The notes under the pieces were generated by a model that saw only the letters and a program-made list of their open reading frames with translations, did not search any database and was not told the origin of the DNA. Source: Alkanindiges hydrocarboniclasticus (GTDB taxonomy: Bacteria; Pseudomonadota; Gammaproteobacteria; Pseudomonadales; Moraxellaceae). From it: a DNA stretch of 64,000 nt. Position numbers and translations under genes: made by a program. The stretch covers positions 1-64,000 of the forward strand of contig NZ_MLCN01000028.1 in the NCBI RefSeq assembly GCF_001982605.1, read 5' to 3'. Below, piece after piece: positions 1 to 8,057 of this stretch (positions are counted from its first letter, which is position 1; the number at the start of each line of letters is the position of its first letter).

Positions 1-143
1 TTCCAATAAATTAATCTCTGTTGCACTTCATTTGAGAATCTAAGATATCAATTTCATAATATGCACAGAGCAATAATAGTTTTTTTACCCCTAATTAAGT
101 TAAAACGGTAAAGTGAATAACAAATCAACAGGATACTGCGATT

Positions 144-596
144 ATGTCAACTGTGAACAAGTCCGATATGGAATGGAAGCGCCAGTTAAGCGCAGATGAA
201 TACCGTATTACCCGTGAAAAAGGTACAGAACCGCCATTTACCGGAATTTACTGGGATAGCCATGCCAGTGGTGTTTACCGGTGTAAATGCTGTAACAAGC
301 CGCTGTTTAGCTCGGAAACCAAATATGATTCCGGTAGTGGCTGGCCCAGTTTTTACAAAGCGATTGAAACAGGGGCAATTGATGAACACCGTGATATGTC
401 GCATGGCATGATCCGCACCGAAATTACCTGCCATCATTGTGGTGCGCATTTAGGCCATGTATTTGAAGATGGGCCTGCACCTACAGGCCTGCGCTATTGT
501 GTAAACTCAGCGTCACTTAAACTTGAAACTGATAATTACCAGCGTGAAGATAACTCACCATGGATGGATGAATACAACAATGAAGATCATTTATAA
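144..596 (+). CDS. msrB: Peptide-methionine (R)-S-oxide reductase MsrB
   Basis: Reduces the R form of methionine sulfoxide in oxidised proteins, using thioredoxin. The 150-residue protein is full length for the family. Two zinc-binding CxxC pairs are visible (C47/C50 and C96/C99). The resolving core follows as [11 protein letters not shown], with C119 as the catalytic cysteine rather than selenocysteine. GSGWPSF at 64-70 is the other family signature. An AGGA at 130-133 sits 10 bases ahead of the ATG. The next gene is a glutathione-peroxidase-like enzyme, so the pair suits repair of oxidative damage; a hairpin separates them, so co-transcription is not certain. Confidence 0.96.
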   Translation: MSTVNKSDMEWKRQLSADEYRITREKGTEPPFTGIYWDSHASGVYRCKCCNKPLFSSETKYDSGSGWPSFYKAIETGAIDEHRDMSHGMIRTEITCHHCGAHLGHVFEDGPAPTGLRYCVNSASLKLETDNYQREDNSPWMDEYNNEDHL

Positions 597-599
597 TAG

Positions 600-619
600 T
601 TGACAATTTGTATTGTCAA
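600..619 (+). terminator. Hairpin between msrB and gpx (weak terminator)
   Basis: TTGACAAT and ATTGTCAA form a perfect 8-bp stem around a TTGT loop, directly after the msrB stop. No uridine tract follows, so it may act as an RNA 3'-end stabiliser or an operator rather than an intrinsic terminator. Confidence 0.35.
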
Positions 620-689
620 ATTTGAAAACTATTATTAAACTGAAATTTCTGATCGCAGTATGACAAAAGCAAGAGATGAGGATAAACCG

Positions 690-1175
690 ATGACAACAAT
701 TTATGACTTTTCAGCCGAAAAACTGGAAGGGGGTACGCAAACATTAAGTGATTACGCTGGTAAGGTAGTGCTTATTGTCAACACAGCCAGCAAGTGCGGT
801 TTTACCCCGCAATTTGAAGGCCTGGAAAAAGTCTATGAAAAATACAAGGATCAGGGCTTTGTAGTATTGGGTTTTCCCTGCAACCAGTTTGCTAGTCAGG
901 ATCCGGGCAGCAATACGGATATTGGTGAATTTTGTCAGCGCAATTATGGCGTTAGTTTTCCAATGTTTGCCAAAATTGATGTAAATGGTAGTGACGCGCA
1001 TCCACTGTATAAGTACCTGACCAAGGAAGCAAAAGGCCTGCTGGGTACTGAGGCCGTAAAATGGAACTTTACCAAGTTTCTGGTGGGTCGCGATGGTAAT
1101 GTTATTGACCGTTATGCAACGGCCACCAAGCCAGAAGCAATGGTCAAAGATATTGAAAAGGCGTTGGCCAAGTAA
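690..1175 (+). CDS. gpx: Glutathione peroxidase-family thiol peroxidase (BtuE/Gpx type)
   Basis: Reduces hydrogen peroxide and organic peroxides; bacterial cysteine members usually draw electrons from thioredoxin. The peroxidatic C36 lies in [12 protein letters not shown]70 in [10 protein letters not shown], and the tryptophan of the catalytic triad in [10 protein letters not shown] chose the ATG at 690 (161 residues) over the in-frame ATG at 660. GAGGAT lies just ahead of the later start, and the shorter protein begins where family members normally do. It follows msrB on the same strand. Confidence 0.93.
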   Translation: MTTIYDFSAEKLEGGTQTLSDYAGKVVLIVNTASKCGFTPQFEGLEKVYEKYKDQGFVVLGFPCNQFASQDPGSNTDIGEFCQRNYGVSFPMFAKIDVNGSDAHPLYKYLTKEAKGLLGTEAVKWNFTKFLVGRDGNVIDRYATATKPEAMVKDIEKALAK

Positions 1176-1203
1176 AAAATCCTCGCACCTTAACCAGTAA
1201 CTT

Positions 1204-1234
1204 CCTGCTCGTTATCTTTAAAATAACGGGCAGG
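1204..1234 (+). terminator. Hairpin downstream of gpx
   Basis: CCTGCTCGTTAT and ATAACGGGCAGG pair over 12 bp with one G-T wobble around a 7-base loop, about 30 bases after the gpx stop. The 3' flank (AGGTGTTAAATC) has no T run, so termination would need to be factor-assisted. The rest of the gap to 1408 shows nothing I recognise. Confidence 0.4.
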
Positions 1235-1408
1235 AGGTGTTAAATCTTAAAATAGGGCAAAGCTTTTTTTTATTAAGATAGTGTATAAGTCTTTTTTCAT
1301 TGTCCAGCTACAGGCTGAGGGAATAGGCCGCATTTTGGTTGGTGTCCTTCGTCAAGCTTGGGAACCGCGCCGAACCATGGCAAAACCAGAATATTATAAG
1401 AAATCTAT

Positions 1409-2494
1409 TTAATTACGAATTAATCGCCGGTAAGCCAGCGTGGCAAACACCACTGTAATCATTATCAGGATAAGTAAGTTCATGCCAATATCCGACAGGC
1501 TGGCATGCATCTGGTTGAGCTGAATAAACTGCCGCACGCCTGCGGTAGAGGGAATAATCCATGCACTTAAGGACATCCATTGGGGCATGGCTTCTAGTGG
1601 CCAAGAGGCCCCGGTTAAAAAGAAAAAGGGTACAGAGGTAAAGGTAAGCACTTGCGCCGGACGTTCTGGTCGGTCAAAAATACTGCCTAGCCACAGGCTT
1701 ATACTGACTACGGCCATTACAAAAACAGGAGTCGCTAGCAATAGCGCCGGCAGGTTGGCATCCCGCGGATAGTCCTGATACCAGTATACAAAGCCAAAAT
1801 AATACAGGCAGCTTAAAATGCCAATCAGGCTACAGGCCAGTGTAATACCAGTCAGGTTGGTGAGATTAAACCTAAACTGCTTTTGCTTAAGGCTGACAAT
1901 TAAAAAACTAACCCCTAGCAGCAGGGTTTGCTGCACAATCAGGGCGGCGACGGCTGGAAAAATATAACTGCCATAACCACCCAGCGGGTTATATAGTGGA
2001 TATTCATACAAGTTCAGGCTGGGTTCAATGTGTGTGGTCTGCAATAGCGGTTTGAGTTGCTCGGCAATGGATGCCTTGATGCTGCTGGCCAGTCCACTAC
2101 CAATTTCCCGCGTGCGTATTAGGTAAGCCCCACTTAAATACAATGCCAGTCCGCTGTTTTGTCCGCGCAAAACATTGCTTTCCAGATGGGAGGGAATCAG
2201 GAAAATAGCATCGGCCTGTTGACGCTTGATCATTTGCTCGGCTTCTGCAAAGTTGCTGGTTTGCTGCACAATATTAACCGCACGGAGCAGGCTAATTTTG
2301 GCAATGATATTACGGCTAAGCGGGCTTTGATCCTGATCCACCACCACAATGGGTAATTGGCTGGCCACTTCACTGTGATAGGCAGCCGGATAGAAAAAGC
2401 CATACAGTACCACGGCCAGAATCAGCGTGCTGGCAATAGGCCGTGTGGTAAGAATGGTTCTTAAAGTGAAAATAAAAGCCTGTAATATGGTCAT
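1409..2494 (-). CDS. ABC-2 type membrane permease, second of a pair
   Basis: A 361-residue inner-membrane protein of the ABC-2 permease family (YhhJ/YhiI-associated type). One membrane span lies near residues 19-35, followed by a large periplasmic region of about 150 residues with the VVVDQDQSPLSRNI signature. Five or so spans fill the C-terminal half (FLIVSL, LIGILSCLYY, VFVMAVVSISLW, FFFLTGASWPLEAMP, LLILIMITVVF). Its ATG overlaps the stop of the upstream permease by 4 bases (ATGA), so the two are translationally coupled. It is the last gene of the OMP-HlyD-permease-permease operon. No nucleotide-binding subunit is encoded with it. Confidence 0.88.
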   Translation of the reverse strand: MTILQAFIFTLRTILTTRPIASTLILAVVLYGFFYPAAYHSEVASQLPIVVVDQDQSPLSRNIIAKISLLRAVNIVQQTSNFAEAEQMIKRQQADAIFLIPSHLESNVLRGQNSGLALYLSGAYLIRTREIGSGLASSIKASIAEQLKPLLQTTHIEPSLNLYEYPLYNPLGGYGSYIFPAVAALIVQQTLLLGVSFLIVSLKQKQFRFNLTNLTGITLACSLIGILSCLYYFGFVYWYQDYPRDANLPALLLATPVFVMAVVSISLWLGSIFDRPERPAQVLTFTSVPFFFLTGASWPLEAMPQWMSLSAWIIPSTAGVRQFIQLNQMHASLSDIGMNLLILIMITVVFATLAYRRLIRN

Positions 2495-3642
2495 GCTTTA
2501 GCACTCATGACAGGCTGGCGCTTGAGAAGCAATAGGCTAAGCAGCAAAAATCCAGCCACAAAGCTAACCAGAATCAGCAGGGGCGTTAGGGAGGTTTGCC
2601 ATGGTGAGCCAATAATCCATTGCTGGGTTTGTAGCTTGGCATAGGCCGTAAATGGCAAACTATTGCTCCAGATCCGGGTAAACAATGGTGCGCCAATGGT
2701 TGGCAGGGTAACCCCGGCATAACTTAAGGAAGAACCTGCATAAATAGCCACCATTGACAGGCCGGTATTAATATCCTTAGCCAGCAATACAATGGTGGTG
2801 GCAAATAGCGCATAAGCCGTAAACAGTAGCACTTGGCCTGCCAGCAATAGCAGCACATTGCCCTGAATGACCCAGCCACGGAATCCAGTCATCCAGACAG
2901 TCCACAAAAAACACCACAAGCTAAAAATGATGATATAGGGCAACAGTTTGCCAAAAAGTAAATTAAGGGCTGCCCCACTTTTTTTTGTACTAGAAAACTC
3001 TCTATCTGATCCTGTTATAAAGTCGCGCCCAATACTGGCAGCCACACAGCAGGCCAGCAACAAATGCAAAATGGCAGTAACTGCAAAAGGCTCTAAAAAT
3101 AGCTCATAGCTCAGTTGTGGATTATACAGGGCAGTAACCTGAATGGTGGGCAGGTTAAATTCAATTGGTGGCACACCAAGCTGGCGTATCAAGGTATGTT
3201 GCTGTTCGCGGGTTGCTGCACTAACGGCACTGTTGACGCCACCAGCGACAGTGCTGGCAATGGAAAAAAACGCTTCATTAAAGTAGCTGGCAATCTCGGG
3301 GCTGCGGCCATGCAATACGTTGGCCTGTGCCTGTGCAGGAATATGAACGACTCCCCATGCCTTAAGCTGCTTTAAATGCTGTTCTGCCAATGGCATGGTT
3401 GGTTCATAGGCATAAACAGACAATGCTGGGGTGGCTTGCAGGTTGCGGATAATCTGGCGGCTATAAGCAGAGTGATCCTGATCTACCACCACAATGGGCA
3501 AATGACGTGGTGAACCCTGTGCCAGCATGCTGGCCAGAAAAATGATCACCAGTAGCGGGGCAAGCGTAACCAGCGCTAAATCCCAGTAGCTGTGCTTGAG
3601 AAAATTCAGTTCACGCCAGAAGGCTGCCCACATAATGGTCAT
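2491..3642 (-). CDS. ABC-2 type membrane permease, first of a pair
   Basis: A 383-residue homologue of the following permease with the same layout: an N-terminal span (about 20-40), a periplasmic domain with VVVDQDHSAYSRQI, then about five spans in the C-terminal half. The shared DQDxS signature marks it as the same ABC-2 subfamily, so the two probably form a heterodimer. It starts 18 bases after the HlyD-like gene and overlaps the next permease by 4 bases. I infer a drug, lipid or metabolite exporter; the substrate cannot be read from sequence. Confidence 0.88.
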   Translation of the reverse strand: MTIMWAAFWRELNFLKHSYWDLALVTLAPLLVIIFLASMLAQGSPRHLPIVVVDQDHSAYSRQIIRNLQATPALSVYAYEPTMPLAEQHLKQLKAWGVVHIPAQAQANVLHGRSPEIASYFNEAFFSIASTVAGGVNSAVSAATREQQHTLIRQLGVPPIEFNLPTIQVTALYNPQLSYELFLEPFAVTAILHLLLACCVAASIGRDFITGSDREFSSTKKSGAALNLLFGKLLPYIIIFSLWCFLWTVWMTGFRGWVIQGNVLLLLAGQVLLFTAYALFATTIVLLAKDINTGLSMVAIYAGSSLSYAGVTLPTIGAPLFTRIWSNSLPFTAYAKLQTQQWIIGSPWQTSLTPLLILVSFVAGFLLLSLLLLKRQPVMSAKA

Positions 3643-3660
3643 CTGCTTTTTAATAATACA

Positions 3661-4848
3661 TTAATGTGAACTGGCAATCTGGGATTGAACCTGATGCTGT
3701 GGCCAGTCAAATAGCACACTCATGCCCGGGCGTAAACCCGCCAGCGGTTGCAGGCTTTTTAACTTTACTTCAAAGGTGCGTACATCGTAGCCACTGGACT
3801 GACGCGTGGCTTTCCATGAGGCAAAGGTGCCTTGCGCTGCAATATGTATGACACGAAAAGCCACATTATGCTGGCTAAGAGCCGGGATATCACCATGCAA
3901 AATGCTGCCATGCTTAAGCTGGTTAAACTGGTCTTCACGCAGGTTGATACTGACCCACTGATTGCGCAGGTCAATCAGCGTATACAGAGGAATTCCGGCA
4001 GGGACCAGTTCACCCACATTGGCAAATTTCTGGCTGACTTCGCCGTCTTCCGGCGCTACAAGCTGCATCTCCTGATTCAGTGATTTGGCTTCAAACACAG
4101 CCGCTTCGGCAATTTTAACCTGTGCCTGTGCAGAGGATAGCTGCTCTGGCGTACTGCCCCGTTCGGCACGCAAATACTGTTGTCGCGCGGCTTCTGCGAT
4201 TTGTGCCGATGAATTTTTGGCGGCCTGTGCTTCATCGCGGCGCTGGCGTGAGATAACACCCTCATTAAAGAGGTTCTGCGAGCGCTGATAAGTTACCCGT
4301 GCCAGTTCAGCTTGTGCCTGTGCGCTTTGCCAGTTGGCTTTTAGGCTGGCAATGTTTTCTTGTTGCGAACCTCTTACTGCGGTTTGCTCCAGCGCCCGGG
4401 CCGACTGTAATGCACCTTCTGCTTGCTGTTGTTTGGCCTGTAACTCTGGACTGGTGAGAACACCTAGAACCTGACCTTTTTTAACCTGATCACCTTCATC
4501 TGCGATGAGTTGCTCAACACGACTAGGCACCTTGGTAGATACATTAAGCGTGGTTGCTTCAACCATACCCTGAATTTGCTGGGGTGCGGGTTTATAGGCC
4601 AGCCACAGGCCCAGTGCAACCAGGGTAATTAAAAATACAATGATCAGGCTGTGAAGGATACGGGATTTTTTGGCAGTTGGATTATTGGTCGTTGTATCAG
4701 TTAGGGGATCAGGTTGTTTGCCCGTTATAGATTCCTGCTGCTCTATATCTCTAGCATTTTCGTCTCTAAGGTTTTCTTCATTAGGGTTTTCGTCATTAGG
4801 ATTTTCTGACGTTTGACTATCTTGGGATGGGCGCTGATTATTGTTCAT
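3661..4848 (-). CDS. HlyD/EmrA-family periplasmic adaptor protein
   Basis: A membrane-fusion protein that would bridge the inner-membrane permeases and the outer-membrane channel. The 395 residues comprise an unusually acidic cytoplasmic head (1-60), one transmembrane helix (about 66-84) and a biotinyl-lipoyl half motif (about 92-135, STKVPSRVEQLIADEGDQVK). A long coiled-coil hairpin follows (about 135-270), then the second lipoyl half with QLVAPEDGEVSQKFANVGE and a beta-barrel tail. The head contains four pentapeptide repeats (residues 15-34). The gene overlaps the OMP gene by 11 bases. Confidence 0.93.
   Translation of the reverse strand: MNNNQRPSQDSQTSENPNDENPNEENLRDENARDIEQQESITGKQPDPLTDTTTNNPTAKKSRILHSLIIVFLITLVALGLWLAYKPAPQQIQGMVEATTLNVSTKVPSRVEQLIADEGDQVKKGQVLGVLTSPELQAKQQQAEGALQSARALEQTAVRGSQQENIASLKANWQSAQAQAELARVTYQRSQNLFNEGVISRQRRDEAQAAKNSSAQIAEAARQQYLRAERGSTPEQLSSAQAQVKIAEAAVFEAKSLNQEMQLVAPEDGEVSQKFANVGELVPAGIPLYTLIDLRNQWVSINLREDQFNQLKHGSILHGDIPALSQHNVAFRVIHIAAQGTFASWKATRQSSGYDVRTFEVKLKSLQPLAGLRPGMSVLFDWPQHQVQSQIASSH
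4747..4806 (-). repeat. Four 15-bp tandem repeats within the HlyD-like gene
   Basis: On the coding strand the units are GAAAATCCTAATGAC, GAAAACCCTAATGAA, GAAAACCTTAGAGAC and GAAAATGCTAGAGAT. They encode ENPND-ENPNE-ENLRD-ENARD in the acidic cytoplasmic head. Unit length is a multiple of three, so copy-number change would lengthen or shorten the head without a frameshift. Confidence 0.85.
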
Positions 4849-6454
4849 TTTTCATCCTGTGGCTTTGATCCAGCGGCAAGGTATTGCCAGTCGTATGATT
4901 CAATGCAGAAATTGGCTGGACTTGCTGTACCGAGGTATCGTTGGCCATAGCCGAAAACTGCGCTGCCTGACCGCTAGCTGTTAAGAGTGTCACCAGCGCC
5001 ATATCATAACGATAAGCAGCAGTTGCCTGATCGGTATAGGCCAGCGTCAGGGCATTAACGGCATCATTAACAAAAGTTGCAGTGGTTTCGCCTTCCCGAA
5101 AAGATAGCTGCTGCACGCGCAGGTTTTCCTGTGCTGCAATAATACTGGTTTGCATGCTCATAAATGCCTTGCGCGCATGTTCAGCTTCATAATAGGCACG
5201 GCGTACCAGTTGTTGTATGTCCTGTTGTGCCTGTTTCTGCAATGCTTGAGTGGCCTCCTGACGTGCCTGTGCTGCATTAACCAGTTTCTTGCGGTCGGTA
5301 TTTGCCAATAAGGTGTAGTGCGCCCCAACACCAACCAGCCAGTCATTTTTATTTAACGTTTGCTGGCCAAACACATAAGCACTGGGCAATAAACTGGCTT
5401 TGGCTAACTGTAGGGCTTCGGCGGCTAACTGCTGGTCTTTTTGCAATTGTGCCAGTTGCGGTGATTGCTGGCCTAACTGGGCCAGATAAAAGTCTAGTGG
5501 TTGCAGTGGGGCAGGCTGTACAAAAAGTGGGGTGGTTAAGCGCGGCAGTTCAGGCTGTTGCAACAATTGTTGCAGATACTGGCGTGACGCATTTTCATTG
5601 CTGCTGGCCTGGTCATATTGGCGCTGGGCGGCCTGCGTTGCCACTTCAACCTGCAAGCGCTGTGAACGGCTAATCATGCCTTGTTGTTCAAGCTGGCAGG
5701 CATTATACAGGTGCTGCTGGAGTGCCTTCAGGTTTTGTGCGCCTGCTTGTGCCAGATAGTTTGCCAGTTGCTGACCAAAATAGGCTTCGGCCAGCTTGAA
5801 GGTTTGCTGATCCTGTACCTGTTGATGATTAAGCTGTGCTTTTTCATAACCAATGCGGGCAATATTTTGTGCCGCCTGAATACTACCACCAGCATAAATT
5901 GGCATAACGGCTGAAATCGTTGGGCGAAACAGCTTGTCATTAATTACTACATTGCTTGAATTGGGAATCTGGTCAAACAGGCCCGACACTGTACTGGAAA
6001 AACGGTTGCTTAAAAAATTGCTGACATTATCCGGTAAAGGCACTGGCAGATTATTTAAGGATTGTGCAAAGGCCTGATTGGCTGCATTTTCACCGGTAGC
6101 CTTAATATCACTTAGCGGAATATCAACTTCAGTACGGTATTTAATGGCATTGGCATCAAGGCTAACCACTGGTCGCCATAACCGGGAATTAGCTTCGGCA
6201 TGATTTTGTGCTGCAACCAGATTTGCAGTGCTGGCCTGCACGGTATAGGCATTTTGTTGAAGGAACTGTTCAGCCTGACTAAAACTTAATGCAGCACTGG
6301 ATACACCTGCTGTAACAGAAACCGGCCATGTAAGTGCGGCAGCATTGTCTATGCCGGGGTCTGCCCACACTGTTAGCTGCAACTGACTGGCCATCAGCAG
6401 CGCAAGGATCACGGGGTGGCGTACCAAAAGGGTCGTTCTAGTAAATATAGGCAT
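4838..6454 (-). CDS. TolC-like outer-membrane efflux protein
   Basis: A 538-residue outer-membrane channel with two OEP repeats of long alpha-helical hairpins rich in Ala and Gln (for example about 190-270 and 395-480). Residues 1-31 form a signal peptide ending TVWA. It is the first gene of the minus-strand export operon and its 3' end overlaps the HlyD-like gene, so channel, adaptor and permeases are probably made together. No convincing Shine-Dalgarno precedes the ATG at 6454. A dyad at 6476-6517, immediately upstream, is a candidate operator. Confidence 0.9.
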   Translation of the reverse strand: MPIFTRTTLLVRHPVILALLMASQLQLTVWADPGIDNAAALTWPVSVTAGVSSAALSFSQAEQFLQQNAYTVQASTANLVAAQNHAEANSRLWRPVVSLDANAIKYRTEVDIPLSDIKATGENAANQAFAQSLNNLPVPLPDNVSNFLSNRFSSTVSGLFDQIPNSSNVVINDKLFRPTISAVMPIYAGGSIQAAQNIARIGYEKAQLNHQQVQDQQTFKLAEAYFGQQLANYLAQAGAQNLKALQQHLYNACQLEQQGMISRSQRLQVEVATQAAQRQYDQASSNENASRQYLQQLLQQPELPRLTTPLFVQPAPLQPLDFYLAQLGQQSPQLAQLQKDQQLAAEALQLAKASLLPSAYVFGQQTLNKNDWLVGVGAHYTLLANTDRKKLVNAAQARQEATQALQKQAQQDIQQLVRRAYYEAEHARKAFMSMQTSIIAAQENLRVQQLSFREGETTATFVNDAVNALTLAYTDQATAAYRYDMALVTLLTASGQAAQFSAMANDTSVQQVQPISALNHTTGNTLPLDQSHRMKNEQ

Positions 6455-6475
6455 AATAATGCAATCTGTTTTAGG

Positions 6476-6517
6476 GCTTAAGTGAATGCTGGGTATTGCT
6501 TCACCATTTACTTAAGC
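6476..6517. promoter_or_regulatory. Dyad upstream of the export operon (candidate operator)
   Basis: GCTTAAGT (6476-6483) and ACTTAAGC (6510-6517) are perfect inverted arms. Between them a second pair, GTGAA (6482-6486) and TTCAC (6500-6504), is nested. The site begins 22 bases ahead of the OMP start codon. No regulator gene lies beside it. Confidence 0.35.
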
Positions 6518-6660
6518 ACATGTTGCTTTTAAGAATTAAAGCCTATTTTAGCGACCAAACCATAGTGGTGGATTGTAAAAGTTAATCGAACGGGCGACTT
6601 GGCAGTCACCAATGAATTTTGCAAATCAGAGTGTTACTGCCAATGAGTCAGCCTGATCGT

Positions 6661-6690
6661 AAAAAATCCTGCGATTCAAGGCAGGATTTT
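6661..6690 (-). terminator. Intrinsic terminator of dapC
   Basis: AAAATCCTGC and GCAGGATTTT form a perfect 10-bp stem around an 8-base loop. On the minus strand the stem runs into a T6 tract, 55-80 bases past the dapC stop. It insulates dapC from the export operon. Confidence 0.88.
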
Positions 6691-6742
6691 CAATAGTTGG
6701 AAGAAATTTTAAAAGTTGTACTAAAAAAACAGTACATTGTCA

Positions 6743-7924
6743 TTACAAAATATGTTTTAGGCGCTTAATGACCTGTTCACATTGGTTCATGTCTGCGACC
6801 AACGCCATGCGCACATGATTTTGCCCCGGATTGCCTTGTGCATGATCTTGTAAAACGTTCCGTGATAAATAACGGCCCGGCAATACAGTAATGTTGGCTT
6901 TTTCATATAAATGTCGGACAAAACGTTCATCGTCATCGACATTCAGCCAGAAGTAAAAGCCCGCATCCGGTTTTTGGAATGGCAGCAACTGGCCCAGTTC
7001 ACTGAGAAACAGGTCAAATTTCTGGCGGTAAAGCTGGCGGTTTTGTTCCACATGTGCTTCATCCTGCCAAGCCACAATGGATGCAAGCTGATGCTGTACC
7101 GGCATGGCAGCACCATGATAAGTGCGATATTTTAAGTAACTGTCCAGAATTTTGGCATCACCCGCCACAAAACCGGAACGCAGGCCCGGCAGGTTGGAGC
7201 GTTTGGACAGTGAATGAAATACCACGCAATTTTTATAATCGTGGCGGCCCAGTTCAGCACAGGCTTGCAGTAGGCCGGTTGGCGCTTTATCAAAATACAG
7301 TTCGGAATAACATTCATCCGAAGCAATAATAAAATCATGCTGGTCAGACAGGGCAATCAGTTTTTTAAGCTGATGCATGGGAATAACGGCACCGGTTGGA
7401 TTGCCCGGCGTGCATAAAAATAACAGCTGGGTTTGCTGCCATACGCTAGCCGGAATGTCATCCAGATTGCCCAGGTAATTATTTTCGGGGGTGCAGTTAT
7501 AAAAATAAGGTGTCGCACCTGCCAGAATGCTGGCGCCTTCGTAAATCTGGTAAAACGGATTAGGCATCACCACATACGGATTTTGGTTGCGGTCAATGGT
7601 GGCTTGGACAAAGGAAAACAGGGCTTCACGCGTACCACTGACAGGCAAAACCTGCGTTTCTGTATCCACGGCCTGCAACTGAAAACGCTGCTTTAACCAG
7701 TTGGCAATACTGTTGCGCAACGCCGGCAACCCTTTACTGGTAGGATAGGTCGACAGATGTTGCAGTGATTCAATCAGCTTCTGGTTGACAAACTCAGGAG
7801 CCTGATGCTTTGGCTCCCCAATAGAAAGTGAAATATTGGGTAAGTCTGCGGGTTTAAGGTCTGCAAAAAGTTTGGCCAGCTTTTCAAAAGGATAGGGATG
7901 CAGGTGGTTAATGGCAGGATTCAT
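6743..7924 (-). CDS. dapC: Succinyldiaminopimelate aminotransferase DapC
   Basis: PLP-dependent fold-type I aminotransferase that makes N-succinyl-LL-diaminopimelate in lysine and peptidoglycan precursor synthesis. The opening (HPYPFEKLAKLFADLKP, then LSIGEPKHQAPEF at 33-45) is diagnostic of the DapC group rather than general aspartate aminotransferases. The PLP lysine is K241 in HSLSKRSNLPGLRSG, with D203 in ASDECYSE and the phosphate-binding CTPGNPTGAV at 171-180. Length (393) is normal. It lies downstream of glnD, which fits a nitrogen-linked neighbourhood common in Moraxellaceae. Confidence 0.92.
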   Translation of the reverse strand: MNPAINHLHPYPFEKLAKLFADLKPADLPNISLSIGEPKHQAPEFVNQKLIESLQHLSTYPTSKGLPALRNSIANWLKQRFQLQAVDTETQVLPVSGTREALFSFVQATIDRNQNPYVVMPNPFYQIYEGASILAGATPYFYNCTPENNYLGNLDDIPASVWQQTQLLFLCTPGNPTGAVIPMHQLKKLIALSDQHDFIIASDECYSELYFDKAPTGLLQACAELGRHDYKNCVVFHSLSKRSNLPGLRSGFVAGDAKILDSYLKYRTYHGAAMPVQHQLASIVAWQDEAHVEQNRQLYRQKFDLFLSELGQLLPFQKPDAGFYFWLNVDDDERFVRHLYEKANITVLPGRYLSRNVLQDHAQGNPGQNHVRMALVADMNQCEQVIKRLKHIL

Positions 7925-7992
7925 CTGGCTGTTCTCTTTGCTGTGCTTAAAAATTCAAACAAAAATTTTAAAAATGGGCTGTTACACGACTA

Positions 7993-8026
7993 AACCATAG
8001 TGCCCATTCATCTGGGCACTATGGTT
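7993..8026 (-). terminator. Long hairpin between glnD and dapC
   Basis: AACCATAGTGCCCA and TGGGCACTATGGTT form a perfect 14-bp stem around TTCATC. Only TTTA follows on the minus strand, so it is a weak intrinsic terminator after glnD or a processing site. Confidence 0.5.
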
Positions 8027-8057
8027 GGAAATCAGTAGTTTCCATGATTGAGACGGC

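Noticed and set aside
660-689. Upstream ATG for gpx at 660
   Set aside because: The later ATG at 690 has a better-placed GAGG and gives the normal N-terminus.
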